64,000 nucleotides of DNA from Bacteroidaceae bacterium (GCA_017525235.1 JAFXTC010000003.1:62001-126000), one strand, 5' to 3'; shown: positions 1-6,651, numbered from the stretch's first letter. Made by a program: numbers and translations. The notes: generated from the letters alone by a model not told the origin.

Positions 1-141
1 AACAGTCCTCAATCAAATGAAGAAAGAAGGGAACTTGCCCAGCAGAATAGTTTGCAACTCGTCTCAAAACTCCTTGGTGGAAATGACGAATCTGCCGCCA
101 GCTTTGATGACGGTGAAGAAGATGTACCCTACAGCTCCTGA
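1..141 (+). CDS. C-terminal end of an unidentified protein (5' truncated by window)
   Basis: The first reading frame is open from base 1 to a TGA at 139-141 and gives 46 residues. The piece is polar, with a charged helix-like stretch followed by an acidic tail ending in EEDVPYSS. Short acidic tails that end in an aromatic residue are typical of single-strand DNA-binding or recombination-mediator proteins of phages and plasmids, but this one carries extra SS and there is too little sequence to assign a family. The stop is 7 bases before the ATG of the next gene, so the two are probably co-transcribed inside the mobile element. It overlaps an upstream extension of the next reading frame; the compact two-gene layout is the more natural reading. 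Confidence 0.5.
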   Translation, partial: NSPQSNEERRELAQQNSLQLVSKLLGGNDESAASFDDGEEDVPYSS

Positions 142-148
142 TTTCATA

Positions 149-631
149 ATGGCCATTAACCCAAGTCGCCAGCTGCAGATATGTACAGATCCCGAAAAGT
201 GCTTGTTCGGTAATTCTCCCAAACTGGAATCGTTGAACACAATTTATGGCCAAGGTACAGCAGAAGCATGGTTGGTACCAGAGGTTGTTGATGCATGCCA
301 GTTTTGTGGGTTGAAGGAAATGCCGGACAATTATCAGTTGGAGAAATTGGTCACCATTATAGCTGATAAGTATCACTATCTGACCATTGATCAGCTACAA
401 CTGTTCTTCTATTGGTTCTGCTCTGCAAAATACCTGCATTTCTACAATTCATTCGATCCGTTTGTAATCATCCGTAGCTTGGAACTTTTTATAAAGGACC
501 AAAATGATGCAATATATAAACGTGATAAAAGGGAAAAAGAAGAGAAACGAGAACGTGAACATCAAGAGTGGCTAAAGGACAGGGAGAAGGCTTTAGATTA
601 TCTTCATCAACAAGACAGGGGAAAGCCGTAA
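149..631 (+). CDS. DUF6633-like protein of a mobile element
   Basis: A 160-residue protein of unknown function. From memory of the family, the central block (IYGQGTAEAWLVPEVVDACQ, then a segment around LFFYWFCSAKYLHFYNS) matches small proteins annotated DUF6633 in Bacteroides phages and integrative elements; no search was run. The C-terminal 40 residues are a highly charged helix rich in K, R and E, possibly a coiled coil. The frame stays open further upstream (ATG at 17), but that stretch overlaps the end of the preceding gene in another frame, and ATG 149 sits 7 bases after that gene's stop, so I prefer 149. A hairpin (arms 636-644 and 652-660) follows the stop and may end transcription. 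No membrane segment or enzyme motif is visible. Confidence 0.6.
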   Translation: MAINPSRQLQICTDPEKCLFGNSPKLESLNTIYGQGTAEAWLVPEVVDACQFCGLKEMPDNYQLEKLVTIIADKYHYLTIDQLQLFFYWFCSAKYLHFYNSFDPFVIIRSLELFIKDQNDAIYKRDKREKEEKREREHQEWLKDREKALDYLHQQDRGKP

Positions 632-648
632 CGACGCACGGGCATCGG

Positions 649-738
649 GCTTGCCCGTGCCACCTCCTACCATGGAGGGGTAGCCTAATACCCCAAGCGA
701 ACGTGTTCGTAGGGAGGCATGCCACTACGATAGCAAGC
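649..738. repeat. Structured element copy 1 (cloverleaf-like, GCCTAA loop)
   Basis: Outer stem GCTTGC (649-654) with GCAAGC (733-738); a possible second stem CGTGCC with GGCATG; then three internal hairpins: CCTCC/GGAGG, GGGGTA-GCCTAA-TACCCC (677-694) and CGAA-CGTG-TTCG (698-709). A second copy lies at 1329-1418. Its 5' part can alternatively pair with GCACGGGCA at 636-644. Fold drawn by eye. Confidence 0.6.
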
Positions 739-884
739 TCAGGAACCATCATCGATTTATCAAAGCCCCTCCAAAATAAACAATATAGACTGGCATCAGC
801 TATGTACAACAAATACCACCTCTCTAATAGCTGTGTCGTAATTTGATGGATAGATACGAGATGTCTATTCGCCGTTTTCGTTCC

Positions 885-930
885 ACAAAAACGCTAAGCC
901 TAATTAGCGTTAACTTCCATTAACGTGTAA
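885..930. repeat. Double-hairpin element copy 1 (GCCTAA loop)
   Basis: ACGCTAA-GCCTAA-TTAGCGT (891-910) is a perfect 7-base stem with a 6-base loop. It is followed at once by GTTAA-CTTCCA-TTAAC (909-924). The same arrangement recurs at 1005-1050, and the loop equals that of the larger elements at 683-688 and 1363-1368. Confidence 0.6.
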
Positions 931-1004
931 AACGTCCACCTCCATCAAGCTTGCTCGTTACCTCATGAAGTGAGGCTTCTTGCAAGTCAAAGGAAGTGAG
1001 TTTT

Positions 1005-1050
1005 ACAAAAACTCTAAGCCTAATAAGAGTTAACTTCCGTTAACACATTT
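1005..1050. repeat. Double-hairpin element copy 2 (GCCTAA loop)
   Basis: ACTCTAA-GCCTAA-TAAGAGT (1011-1030), followed by GTTAAC-TTCC-GTTAAC (1029-1044). Relative to copy 1 the third stem position changes G to T and its partner C to A, so the pair is kept; one inner pair is lost. Similar sequence continues for a few bases on either side. Confidence 0.6.
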
Positions 1051-1328
1051 CGGCTTCTCGAAATCGGGCTTTGGTGGAGCAAGCTCAGCCTAGGAATGGG
1101 TGTAAAATAGGGGTATAACATACCCCACCTCAAGAATGTGATTTCAAATCAAAAAAACAATAACGAAATTGAAAATCTTGGGAATTTTATGTTGAAAATT
1201 CTGGGATTTTGCAACTTCTATCAAAGATGAGATGGTGTGTTTGAAGGCACCCATCAATTTGCTGAAGCCATAGGGGAAGGGTGGCAGCTGCTGCCACAAA
1301 GTCGTTCAAGCGTTAAATGAAACACAGG

Positions 1329-1418
1329 GCTTGCCCGTGCCACTTCTTTTTGTGAAGGGGCAGCCTAATACCCCAATCGAATATATTCATTGGGAGGCAT
1401 GCCACTTCACGAGCAAGC
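1329..1418. repeat. Structured element copy 2 (cloverleaf-like, GCCTAA loop)
   Basis: Second copy of the element at 649-738, with the outer stem GCTTGC (1329-1334) / GCAAGC (1413-1418) intact. The first internal hairpin changes from CCTCC/GGAGG to CTTC/GAAG, a paired substitution. The GCCTAA hairpin (1357-1374) and the last hairpin (1378-1389) each carry one change that is a C-A mismatch on the plus strand but a G-T (G-U) pair on the minus strand. The copy ends about 9 bases before the stop of the integrase gene. Confidence 0.6.
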
Positions 1419-1426
1419 TTCAGCCC

Positions 1427-2893
1427 TCACTTTTCCATCAGTTCCATGAGCAATGCAGCCATTTCTACTTTGCTCATCTTCTTGATGTCACTTTTTGTGA
1501 TAGTGCGCTCTGGGGTCAGGTTCAGCAGTTTGGAATTGTATTCCATTTGCTTCTCCAAGGGGAAAGTCGCTATGTAACGGTCAGTAACGGACATCGCTTC
1601 CGAGTGGCCCATGCTCTCTTTAATATAAGAACGGCTGATGCCAGCATGGTCAAGGTTGGTGGCAAAACTATGGCGGGCCCACGTACCAGAAGGGCGCACC
1701 TCCCAATGAAGTACCTCTTGACAGATTTTGATGACGCGGTCTTGTATGTTGGAGTTCTCGTCCGACACTCTCTTGCGAATGTCGCGTTCATGTGTTGCTC
1801 CTTTCAGCACCTGGGGAAAGACGTAACCATCGCGAGTTGGCGGTGCAGCTATTTCGTCGAGTATTTTCTGAAGCGGCTCGATGATGGGGATGATGACCTC
1901 TGAGCCATTGGTGCTGCGTCCACGTGTTTTCTTGCGATGGAACTGAAACGCCTTGCGCTCCGTATCGAAATAATACTGCGAGTAAGTAAGCTGTCCCACA
2001 TCGACGAGATTGAAGCCGTTGCCGAGATACTGCACAAGGAAAAGACCGAGTGATTCGTGAGCACGTTCGGTATAGCTCTTTGACCAAGTGGAAGGATAAC
2101 TTTTGCTGATGAAAACGTTGTATAGTTGCGTCATCCTATCCACGTCAAGATAATGCTCTTTGCGTGAAGCCGGTGCAGGGATGGCAACCAATCCCTTCTT
2201 CGTGTTGGAGAATGGATATTCAGTCTGGAGCAGATAGCCGCGATTGCGACACTCGTTCCAAACTGCACGACAATGACGCAGATTAATGCCGCGTGTTGTG
2301 CTGCTAATAGCCTTCAGCGGTTCGCCATTGCGACCGACACCGCCATTAATCATACCATACTCCCACTTCTTGATGTGTTCAACAGTTACCTCAAATCCTT
2401 TGATATCTTCCTTCCATAAGAACTTCTTGAAAGACTTCAAGGCTGATTCGTATGGTTCTGCGGTAGTGTATCTGGCTCCATTGTTTTCTGTTCGCAGGTT
2501 GTGAATAATTTCTTCCCAGATACCTATAAAGGACTCCTGTGTATGCGAAGCCACCTTGCCTTCAACCACCATGCGCACAGCATCCAATGTCAGTTCATGA
2601 CCAGGATTGAGGTTGACAAGCATCTCTTTGTATTTGTCAACGCATTCCAACAATCGTTTCTTCTCCTCATACTTTGGCGACTTACTTTTCTGTACGTTGC
2701 ATATTTCAGAGAATTCCCGTTTGCTGAAACTACCACCTATGGGATAGTAGTAGGAACGGCGGTCGATAGTGAAGCGGGCCTTTACTGGATATTCCGATAC
2801 ATCTTTGCGGTTGCTGCGAATGTCGAGGACGATAGCCATTGTGCACTGACGTTCTTTGAAGCCAGCCAATGAGGTTGTGAGTTTCTTTGCCAT
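1427..2893 (-). CDS. Tyrosine-recombinase integrase of the mobile element
   Basis: Site-specific recombinase of 488 residues, presumed to integrate and excise the element at the tRNA fragment 0.3 kb upstream. The N-terminal third is an arm-binding/SAM-like region typical of Bacteroidota integrases. The C-terminal catalytic domain shows a KKTRG strand (Lys), ARHSFATNL (His, Arg), MGHSEAMSVTDRYI (His and nucleophile Tyr). At the place where most family members carry the first catalytic Arg the sequence reads GNGFNLVDV, with Asn in that position; I recall a Bacteroidota subgroup with a similar NGMNF block, so it may not be a defect. The ATG at 2893 is chosen over the in-frame ATG at 2932 because a perfect 14-base palindrome, a likely operator, lies at 2909-2922 between them. 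Confidence 0.88.
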   Translation of the reverse strand: MAKKLTTSLAGFKERQCTMAIVLDIRSNRKDVSEYPVKARFTIDRRSYYYPIGGSFSKREFSEICNVQKSKSPKYEEKKRLLECVDKYKEMLVNLNPGHELTLDAVRMVVEGKVASHTQESFIGIWEEIIHNLRTENNGARYTTAEPYESALKSFKKFLWKEDIKGFEVTVEHIKKWEYGMINGGVGRNGEPLKAISSTTRGINLRHCRAVWNECRNRGYLLQTEYPFSNTKKGLVAIPAPASRKEHYLDVDRMTQLYNVFISKSYPSTWSKSYTERAHESLGLFLVQYLGNGFNLVDVGQLTYSQYYFDTERKAFQFHRKKTRGRSTNGSEVIIPIIEPLQKILDEIAAPPTRDGYVFPQVLKGATHERDIRKRVSDENSNIQDRVIKICQEVLHWEVRPSGTWARHSFATNLDHAGISRSYIKESMGHSEAMSVTDRYIATFPLEKQMEYNSKLLNLTPERTITKSDIKKMSKVEMAALLMELMEK

Positions 2894-2908
2894 AGTTCTT
2901 TCTTTTTT

Positions 2909-2922
2909 GTTTTCGCGAAAAC
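2909..2922. promoter_or_regulatory. Palindrome upstream of the integrase gene
   Basis: GTTTTCGCGAAAAC is a perfect 14-base palindrome 15 bases before the preferred integrase start. The half-site GCGAAAAC recurs at 3038 and 3049 and inverted at 3022. It may be an operator for the integrase or a recombinase/excisionase binding site. Confidence 0.45.
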
Positions 2923-3021
2923 ATTGAGCCATACAGACCCATAGTCTGCTGCCCCAAAATCGCTCAAATCTTGTTCTATTTCATTCAATTTTCTGCAACC
3001 TCCAGACTCAGGTCTGATGTC

Positions 3022-3059
3022 TTTTCGCATGATTTTTGCGAAAACAATGCGAAAACAAT
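3022..3059. promoter_or_regulatory. Iteron cluster GCGAAAACAAT near the attachment site
   Basis: Two adjacent direct copies of GCGAAAACAAT (3038-3048 and 3049-3059), with an inverted TTTTCGCA at 3022-3029 that pairs with TGCGAAAA at 3037-3044. The spacing between the integrase gene and the tRNA fragment suits excisionase or integrase arm sites. Confidence 0.4.
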
Positions 3060-3167
3060 CGGCGTGAGTTATGGGGTTTCTTAACATCTCGTTTGATGGT
3101 GCAAATTTAGTAAATTATTGATAATCAACCAAATTTCAAGCAAAGAAAATTTTACAAAATTTCATTC

Positions 3168-3216
3168 TCTCAGACTCATAATCTGGAGGTCCCAGGTTCA
3201 AGCCCTGGCTGGTCCA
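3168..3216 (+). pseudogene. 3' half of a tRNA (CAT anticodon): probable attachment-site duplication (att)
   Basis: Visible parts are the anticodon stem-loop CAGA-CTCATAA-TCTG (3171-3185; anticodon CAT, so Met or lysidine-modified Ile), variable bases, the T arm CCAGG-TTCAAGC-CCTGG (3192-3208) and the 3' acceptor strand CTGGTCC plus A. The 5' acceptor strand and D arm are absent: upstream bases are AT-rich and do not pair. Elements that integrate into tRNA 3' ends leave exactly this remnant at the distal junction, so the intact tRNA should lie at the element's other end, left of the window. The original tRNA terminator follows at 3222-3260. Confidence 0.8.
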
Positions 3217-3221
3217 CAGCA

Positions 3222-3260
3222 AAAATCAGCAATCAAGAAGAAATTCTGGTTGCTGATTTT
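3222..3260. terminator. Rho-independent terminator after the tRNA fragment
   Basis: AAAATCAGCAA (3222-3232) pairs perfectly with TTGCTGATTTT (3250-3260). The arms end in A and T runs, so it could work in both directions: for the tRNA and for the convergent lipoprotein operon. Confidence 0.7.
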
Positions 3261-3287
3261 GTGTTATGAGCGTATATATCTTATGGT

Positions 3288-4406
3288 TTATTCTTTTCTT
3301 CTACGCCATAGGAAGCTACCGATAGCGAGAAAGATTATTAGTAGCGTTACGATGTATGCCCAGATATGGGTGACACGTGACGTGGCTGTGATGGTATAGT
3401 CCTGAGGAATAAGGCGCTCACCTGTGAAGGGATAAAAGATGGTACCATCAGGCTGTAAAGTGCCGTTTCCCGCATCAGTAACCTTGCCTGGCATCGTCAG
3501 CATATAGGGAACATTAAACCAGAAGATGTTTAGACGGTTTTGAAACTCCTTGTTCAACTTTTCGCCCAGAGTGTTATCTTCGTCGAAGAACATAGCATAA
3601 GCATCCGAGTGGAAGAAAGTGCGTAACTTATCATCCGGTTGAGCAGTTAAGATATCTTCTTCACCAGCCATAATAAAGTGAACCAAAGAATCCTGAAGTT
3701 CTATGAAGCGTTCCATACTGACGGGTGGATTGGGGATGGAATCGTAATGAGCCACGATAAAGTCGAACCCCACCTTGAACAGATTATCATTCAGCCACTT
3801 GGTGACGGCAGGTTCCATCTTACCCAGTTTCTCGTATGCCTCGGCTCCGTTTAATCCTTGCAGCAGGTTGGGCTGACCGGTGAACCAATAGCTTATCTCC
3901 GCTTTGTCTGCATAGTCGGTAGCAGGCAGCTTAAATGTATCGCCCACGCAGAAGAATGTCTCCGTGAAAGTATATTCGGTATAGAACCAACGGAACCGCT
4001 TGTCTAAGTTGGCTTTCGACCTAAGACGCACACCATTCAGTTGCAAAGGCGTTTGCTCGCACATCTCTTCAACGGTCTCAAAAGGACACCAGAACGTAGT
4101 AGTAACCGTATCTCCTTCGCCGATTTTGGTTTCTGTACTACAGAAAGCATCTGTGTTCAGGCACTCCGGCATGGGTTGCGACCATTCTACGTACCCTTTG
4201 CCCCAAAGCGAATCGCGCATCTCTTGCGACATAACGTTGCTATATGTAACCTCACGAAAGTTATGGTTCACAAAATTACTATGTCCTTTCCCTTCTATAA
4301 CGGTTTTCATCACCACTTTTGGTTGATAGCAGGAAGTAAAGAGTAGGGCCATCAACAAACTGTAAACTGTAAAACGTAAAACACAAATCAACTTATTTGT
4401 TTTCAT
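3288..4406 (-). CDS. Lipoprotein with C-terminal membrane helix, third gene of a sigma-factor operon
   Basis: A 372-residue protein of unrecognised family. Residues 1-27 form a lipoprotein signal with lipobox LLFTSC (Cys near 26); a hydrophobic helix (about 345-365) and RRRKE end the protein, so it is probably held at both ends or inserted by the tail. The body is soluble and rich in aromatic residues. Its start overlaps the anti-sigma-like gene by 14 bases, and that gene overlaps the sigma factor, so the three form one operon. It may sense or transmit an envelope signal to the anti-sigma protein, which is inference from context. Codons for residues about 8-16 (VLRFTVYSL) lie in a heptad DNA repeat (4357-4384), so part of the signal peptide is repeat-derived. 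Confidence 0.75.
   Translation of the reverse strand: MKTNKLICVLRFTVYSLLMALLFTSCYQPKVVMKTVIEGKGHSNFVNHNFREVTYSNVMSQEMRDSLWGKGYVEWSQPMPECLNTDAFCSTETKIGEGDTVTTTFWCPFETVEEMCEQTPLQLNGVRLRSKANLDKRFRWFYTEYTFTETFFCVGDTFKLPATDYADKAEISYWFTGQPNLLQGLNGAEAYEKLGKMEPAVTKWLNDNLFKVGFDFIVAHYDSIPNPPVSMERFIELQDSLVHFIMAGEEDILTAQPDDKLRTFFHSDAYAMFFDEDNTLGEKLNKEFQNRLNIFWFNVPYMLTMPGKVTDAGNGTLQPDGTIFYPFTGERLIPQDYTITATSRVTHIWAYIVTLLIIFLAIGSFLWRRRKE
4357..4384. repeat. Heptad tandem repeat in a signal-peptide coding region
   Basis: About four 7-base units of the CTGTAAA type. It lies inside the lipoprotein gene and encodes part of its signal peptide. Confidence 0.6.
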
Positions 4407-4827
4407 AAAGCATCGTTTTAAATTGGGTGTAACTTAAGATTTTCTCCTTATGCTGACGACTTGTGTACACATTCTTCAGGGTGCTGCCAGCAGAAAAGTT
4501 ATATGTATAATAATGAGGTGCTTCATTCACATTTTCATTGGGCATATGTTGATAGAGGAACAAACCCACCAGCAACACAGCAGCCATAGAGGTAATAGAG
4601 CATATCCACCCCCATCCCCTCCCGTGATGGAGGGGAGTATTCTTTCTTAGGATTGTATCGTACTCTGCCTCGCCTAAGGCCAGTTCACCTAACATCAAGC
4701 GGATGGCTTGCCATTCCTCTGGAATATCCGGTCGTTGCAACTCCAACGCAAGCTTTTGTTCCTCGGCTGGAGAGGTCTCGCCCTCCAGGTATTTGTTGAT
4801 CAGTTGTTCTATATCCTTGTTTTTCAT
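4393..4827 (-). CDS. Anti-sigma-factor-like membrane protein
   Basis: A 144-residue single-pass protein. Residues 1-60 are a charged cytoplasmic helix bundle beginning with DIEQLINKYLEGETSPAEE, the pattern of N-terminal anti-sigma domains in Bacteroidota. A membrane helix follows (about 78-95, AAVLLVGLFLYQ), then a short periplasmic tail. It overlaps the upstream ECF sigma gene by 4 bases (ATGA) and the downstream lipoprotein gene by 14. It probably holds that sigma factor at the membrane. It is shorter than FecR-type regulators and lacks the FecR periplasmic domain. The segment TPLHHGRGWGW just before the helix is encoded by a G/C-rich palindromic repeat (4606-4638). Confidence 0.7.
   Translation of the reverse strand: MKNKDIEQLINKYLEGETSPAEEQKLALELQRPDIPEEWQAIRLMLGELALGEAEYDTILRKNTPLHHGRGWGWICSITSMAAVLLVGLFLYQHMPNENVNEAPHYYTYNFSAGSTLKNVYTSRQHKEKILSYTQFKTMLYENK
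4606..4638. repeat. G/C-rich palindromic repeat inside the anti-sigma gene
   Basis: CCCCTCC (4616-4622) pairs with GGAGGGG (4629-4635) around a 6-base loop, flanked by more C-rich sequence. Similar elements lie at 14166-14215 and 46511-46577. Confidence 0.55.
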
Positions 4828-5366
4828 TGTTTCATCATCCTTTTAAGTTCAGTAAAGACCTTCTTTCGTGCTGCCGACACCATTACCGTGATAGATGGTT
4901 TAGGGATTCCCGTTTCTGATGATATTTCATCTACCGACAAGCCCTCCAACTGCCGCATCTCAAAGAGTTGCCGTTCTCGAGGCTTCAGCAATCCCAACGC
5001 CTCCTGTAGCATCCGCTCCGTATCCTTAGCTTCCAACTCCTCTTGAGGCGAGGCATCATACTGAACATTGCCACTTCGTTCTCGCTGGAAGCTCGCGACC
5101 CCTTCGTCGTTGATCATTGAACATTGAACATTGGTCTGCGGCTTCTGCCTCCTATACATATTTACGCAACAGTTTTTTGCTACCCTGACAGCCAAGGCCT
5201 CAATGTTTCTGGTGGTATCTATCTGTTCGCAGTAGCGCCACAACTGCTCCATTGTCTCCTGGGCAGCATCTTCTGCATCCTCTTGCGAGCCAAAGAACTG
5301 AAGTCCAACCTTCAGCACCTTCTGGCGCAACGTCGCGGCAATATGTTCAAATTCTGAGCGTGTCAT
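4824..5366 (-). CDS. ECF-type RNA polymerase sigma factor
   Basis: A sigma-70 family, extracytoplasmic-function protein of about 180 residues. Region 2 is visible at FFGSQEDAEDAAQETMEQLWRYC and the following helix to VAKNCCVNMYRR; region 4 at LKPRERQLFEMRQLEGLSVDEISSETGIPKPSITVMVSAARKK holds the helix-turn-helix. The ATG at 5366 (MTRSEFEH) is preferred; an in-frame ATG at 5414 adds 16 residues unlike the family. A TAATTTTG box reads leftward at 5474-5467, giving a leader of about 95 bases. First gene of an operon with the anti-sigma-like protein and the lipoprotein. The linker between regions 2 and 4 is long and partly encoded by a heptad repeat (5113-5136). Confidence 0.9.
   Translation of the reverse strand: MTRSEFEHIAATLRQKVLKVGLQFFGSQEDAEDAAQETMEQLWRYCEQIDTTRNIEALAVRVAKNCCVNMYRRQKPQTNVQCSMINDEGVASFQRERSGNVQYDASPQEELEAKDTERMLQEALGLLKPRERQLFEMRQLEGLSVDEISSETGIPKPSITVMVSAARKKVFTELKRMMKQ
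5113..5136. repeat. Heptad tandem repeat in the sigma linker
   Basis: About three units of ATTGAAC with a 7-base period. It lies inside the sigma gene and encodes part of the linker around NVQCSMI between regions 2 and 4. Confidence 0.65.
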
Positions 5367-5563
5367 ACATCTATAATACGCAGAAGAGAGAGAAATGTTA
5401 AGTTGGCTATGCAAAAAACACTTTCATATTCATTGCGTTATTGCTTGGTTAAGTTGTTTCTTAGGCACAAAATTACTTATATTTAACGCGAAAAAACAAT
5501 TTTCACGCTTTAAAAATATATTGTCAAGCTTTGGAAATATTTTTATTGCCCTTCAAAGTTGGT

Positions 5564-5679
5564 TTTGTTGGGTTTCTCTCTCGCTTAATCGTAGCTTTAG
5601 TCAATGTTTCACTTACCTTCGGTTGGCAACAAAAATAAATGATTTTATTTTGTATTCCGCACACTTAGTCGTATCTTTG
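5564..5679 (+). promoter_or_regulatory. Promoter cassettes before the sialic-acid operon
   Basis: A full Bacteroidota promoter lies at 5649-5678: TTTG (5649-5652), 18-base spacer, TATCTTTG (5671-5678). It is embedded in the string TTTTATTTTGTATTCCGC followed by CACTTAGTCG. A partial second copy (CTCTCGCTTAATCGTAGCTTTA) lies at 5575-5600. The same cassette occurs three times before greA (28362-28590). The 367-base gap 5367-5733 otherwise holds the divergent sigma-gene leader and nothing else I can identify. Confidence 0.7.
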
Positions 5680-5733
5680 TGGCGTGAAAAGGAAAATTTA
5701 AACAATTTACAAACTCAAAACCTAACTGATATT

Positions 5734-6651
5734 ATGGAAAAGATAATCGGACTAATTGACGCGCCTTTTACACCTTTCTATGAGAATGGTGATGTGAACT
5801 TGGAACCCATACCCGCCTACGCTGCTATGCTGCAGAAAAACGGGTTGAAGGGTGTCTTTATCAACGGTTCTAGCGGTGAGGGCTATATGCTTACCCCTGA
5901 AGAGCGCATGCAACTGGCTGAAGCATGGGTAAAGGCCGCACCCGAGGGATTTAAAGTGATTGTGCATGTGGGCAGTTGCTGCGTTCGCGAGAGTCGCAAA
6001 CTTGCCGAGCACGCTCAGAAGATCGGTGCCTGGGGCATTGGTGCAATGGCGCCTCCCTTCCCCAAAATCGGGCGCATAGAGGAATTGGTGAAATATTGCG
6101 AGGAAATTGCTGCCGGTGCTCCTAACCTGCCTTTCTATTTCTACCACATCCCTGCCTTCAACGGAGCCTTCCTGCCTATGGTCAAGTTCCTGGAGGCTGT
6201 GGACGGCCGTATCCCTAATTTTGCCGGTATCAAATATACCTTCGAAAGCCTCTATGAATACAACCAATGCCGACTTTATAAAGATGGAAAATACGATATG
6301 CTGCATGGTCAGGACGAGACCATCCTGCCCTGCTTGGCAATGGGCGGCGCACGAGGCGGTATCGGCGGCACTACCAACTACAACGGTAAGAATCTGGTGG
6401 GTATTATCGAGGCTTGGAACAAAGGGGACTTAGAGACGGCACGTGCTTTACAGAACTACAGCCAAGAGGTTATCAACATCATCTGCCACTTCCGCGGCAA
6501 CATTGTGGGAGGCAAGCGCATCATGAAGCTGATTGGTTTGGATCTTGGTCCCAACCGTACGCCGTTCCAAAACATTACACCCGAGGAAGAAATACAGCTT
6601 AAAAAGGAGTTGGAGGAGATTGGATTCTTCCAGCACTGCAACGAGTTTTAA
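5734..6651 (+). CDS. nanA: N-acetylneuraminate lyase
   Basis: Cleaves N-acetylneuraminate to N-acetylmannosamine and pyruvate in the cytoplasm. The 305-residue protein has the DHDPS/NanA TIM-barrel pattern: GLIDAPFTPF at the N-terminus, NGSSGEGYMLTPEER (pyruvate-binding GSSGE loop), YFYHIPAFNG (catalytic Tyr), and GIKYTFESLYEY with the Schiff-base Lys. The family length is about 300. The frame is open further upstream, but ATG 5734 gives the family N-terminus and lies about 50 bases after the promoter at 5671. First gene of a four-gene operon. The GSSGEG loop and the other operon genes favour NanA over dihydrodipicolinate synthase. Confidence 0.93.
   Translation: MEKIIGLIDAPFTPFYENGDVNLEPIPAYAAMLQKNGLKGVFINGSSGEGYMLTPEERMQLAEAWVKAAPEGFKVIVHVGSCCVRESRKLAEHAQKIGAWGIGAMAPPFPKIGRIEELVKYCEEIAAGAPNLPFYFYHIPAFNGAFLPMVKFLEAVDGRIPNFAGIKYTFESLYEYNQCRLYKDGKYDMLHGQDETILPCLAMGGARGGIGGTTNYNGKNLVGIIEAWNKGDLETARALQNYSQEVINIICHFRGNIVGGKRIMKLIGLDLGPNRTPFQNITPEEEIQLKKELEEIGFFQHCNEF

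Larger units (their letters stand above)
632..1426. other. Structured non-coding region of the mobile element
   Basis: Nearly 800 bases with no credible gene. It contains two diverged copies of an element of about 100 bases (649-738 and 1329-1418), two copies of an element of about 50 bases (885-930 and 1005-1050), and further hairpins: arms at 1046-1051 and 1058-1063 around a GCTTCT loop, and GGGGTAT/ATACCCC near 1119-1135. The short frames crossing it lack protein-like composition. It separates the DUF6633-like gene from the 3' end of the integrase gene. Possible roles are a structured RNA, an origin of transfer, or recombinase arm sites; the sequence does not decide between them. Confidence 0.6.

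Noticed and set aside
568-846. A 92-residue plus-strand reading frame
   Set aside because: It overlaps the DUF6633-like gene end and the first structured element; composition follows the hairpins.
632-1426. Integron cassette array (attC sites) suggested by repeated GCCTAA and GTTAAC
   Set aside because: The paired GTTRRRY / RYYYAAC core sites of attC are not present in the required order and there are no small cassette genes between the copies.
1331-1903. A 190-residue plus-strand reading frame
   Set aside because: It lies over the structured repeat and antisense to the integrase 3' half; no protein-like pattern.
3160-3216. A complete functional tRNA-Met gene
   Set aside because: The 5' acceptor strand and D arm are missing; only the 3' half is present.
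5395-5733. N-terminal extension of the sialate lyase
   Set aside because: It runs through the promoter cassettes and adds 113 residues not found in the family.
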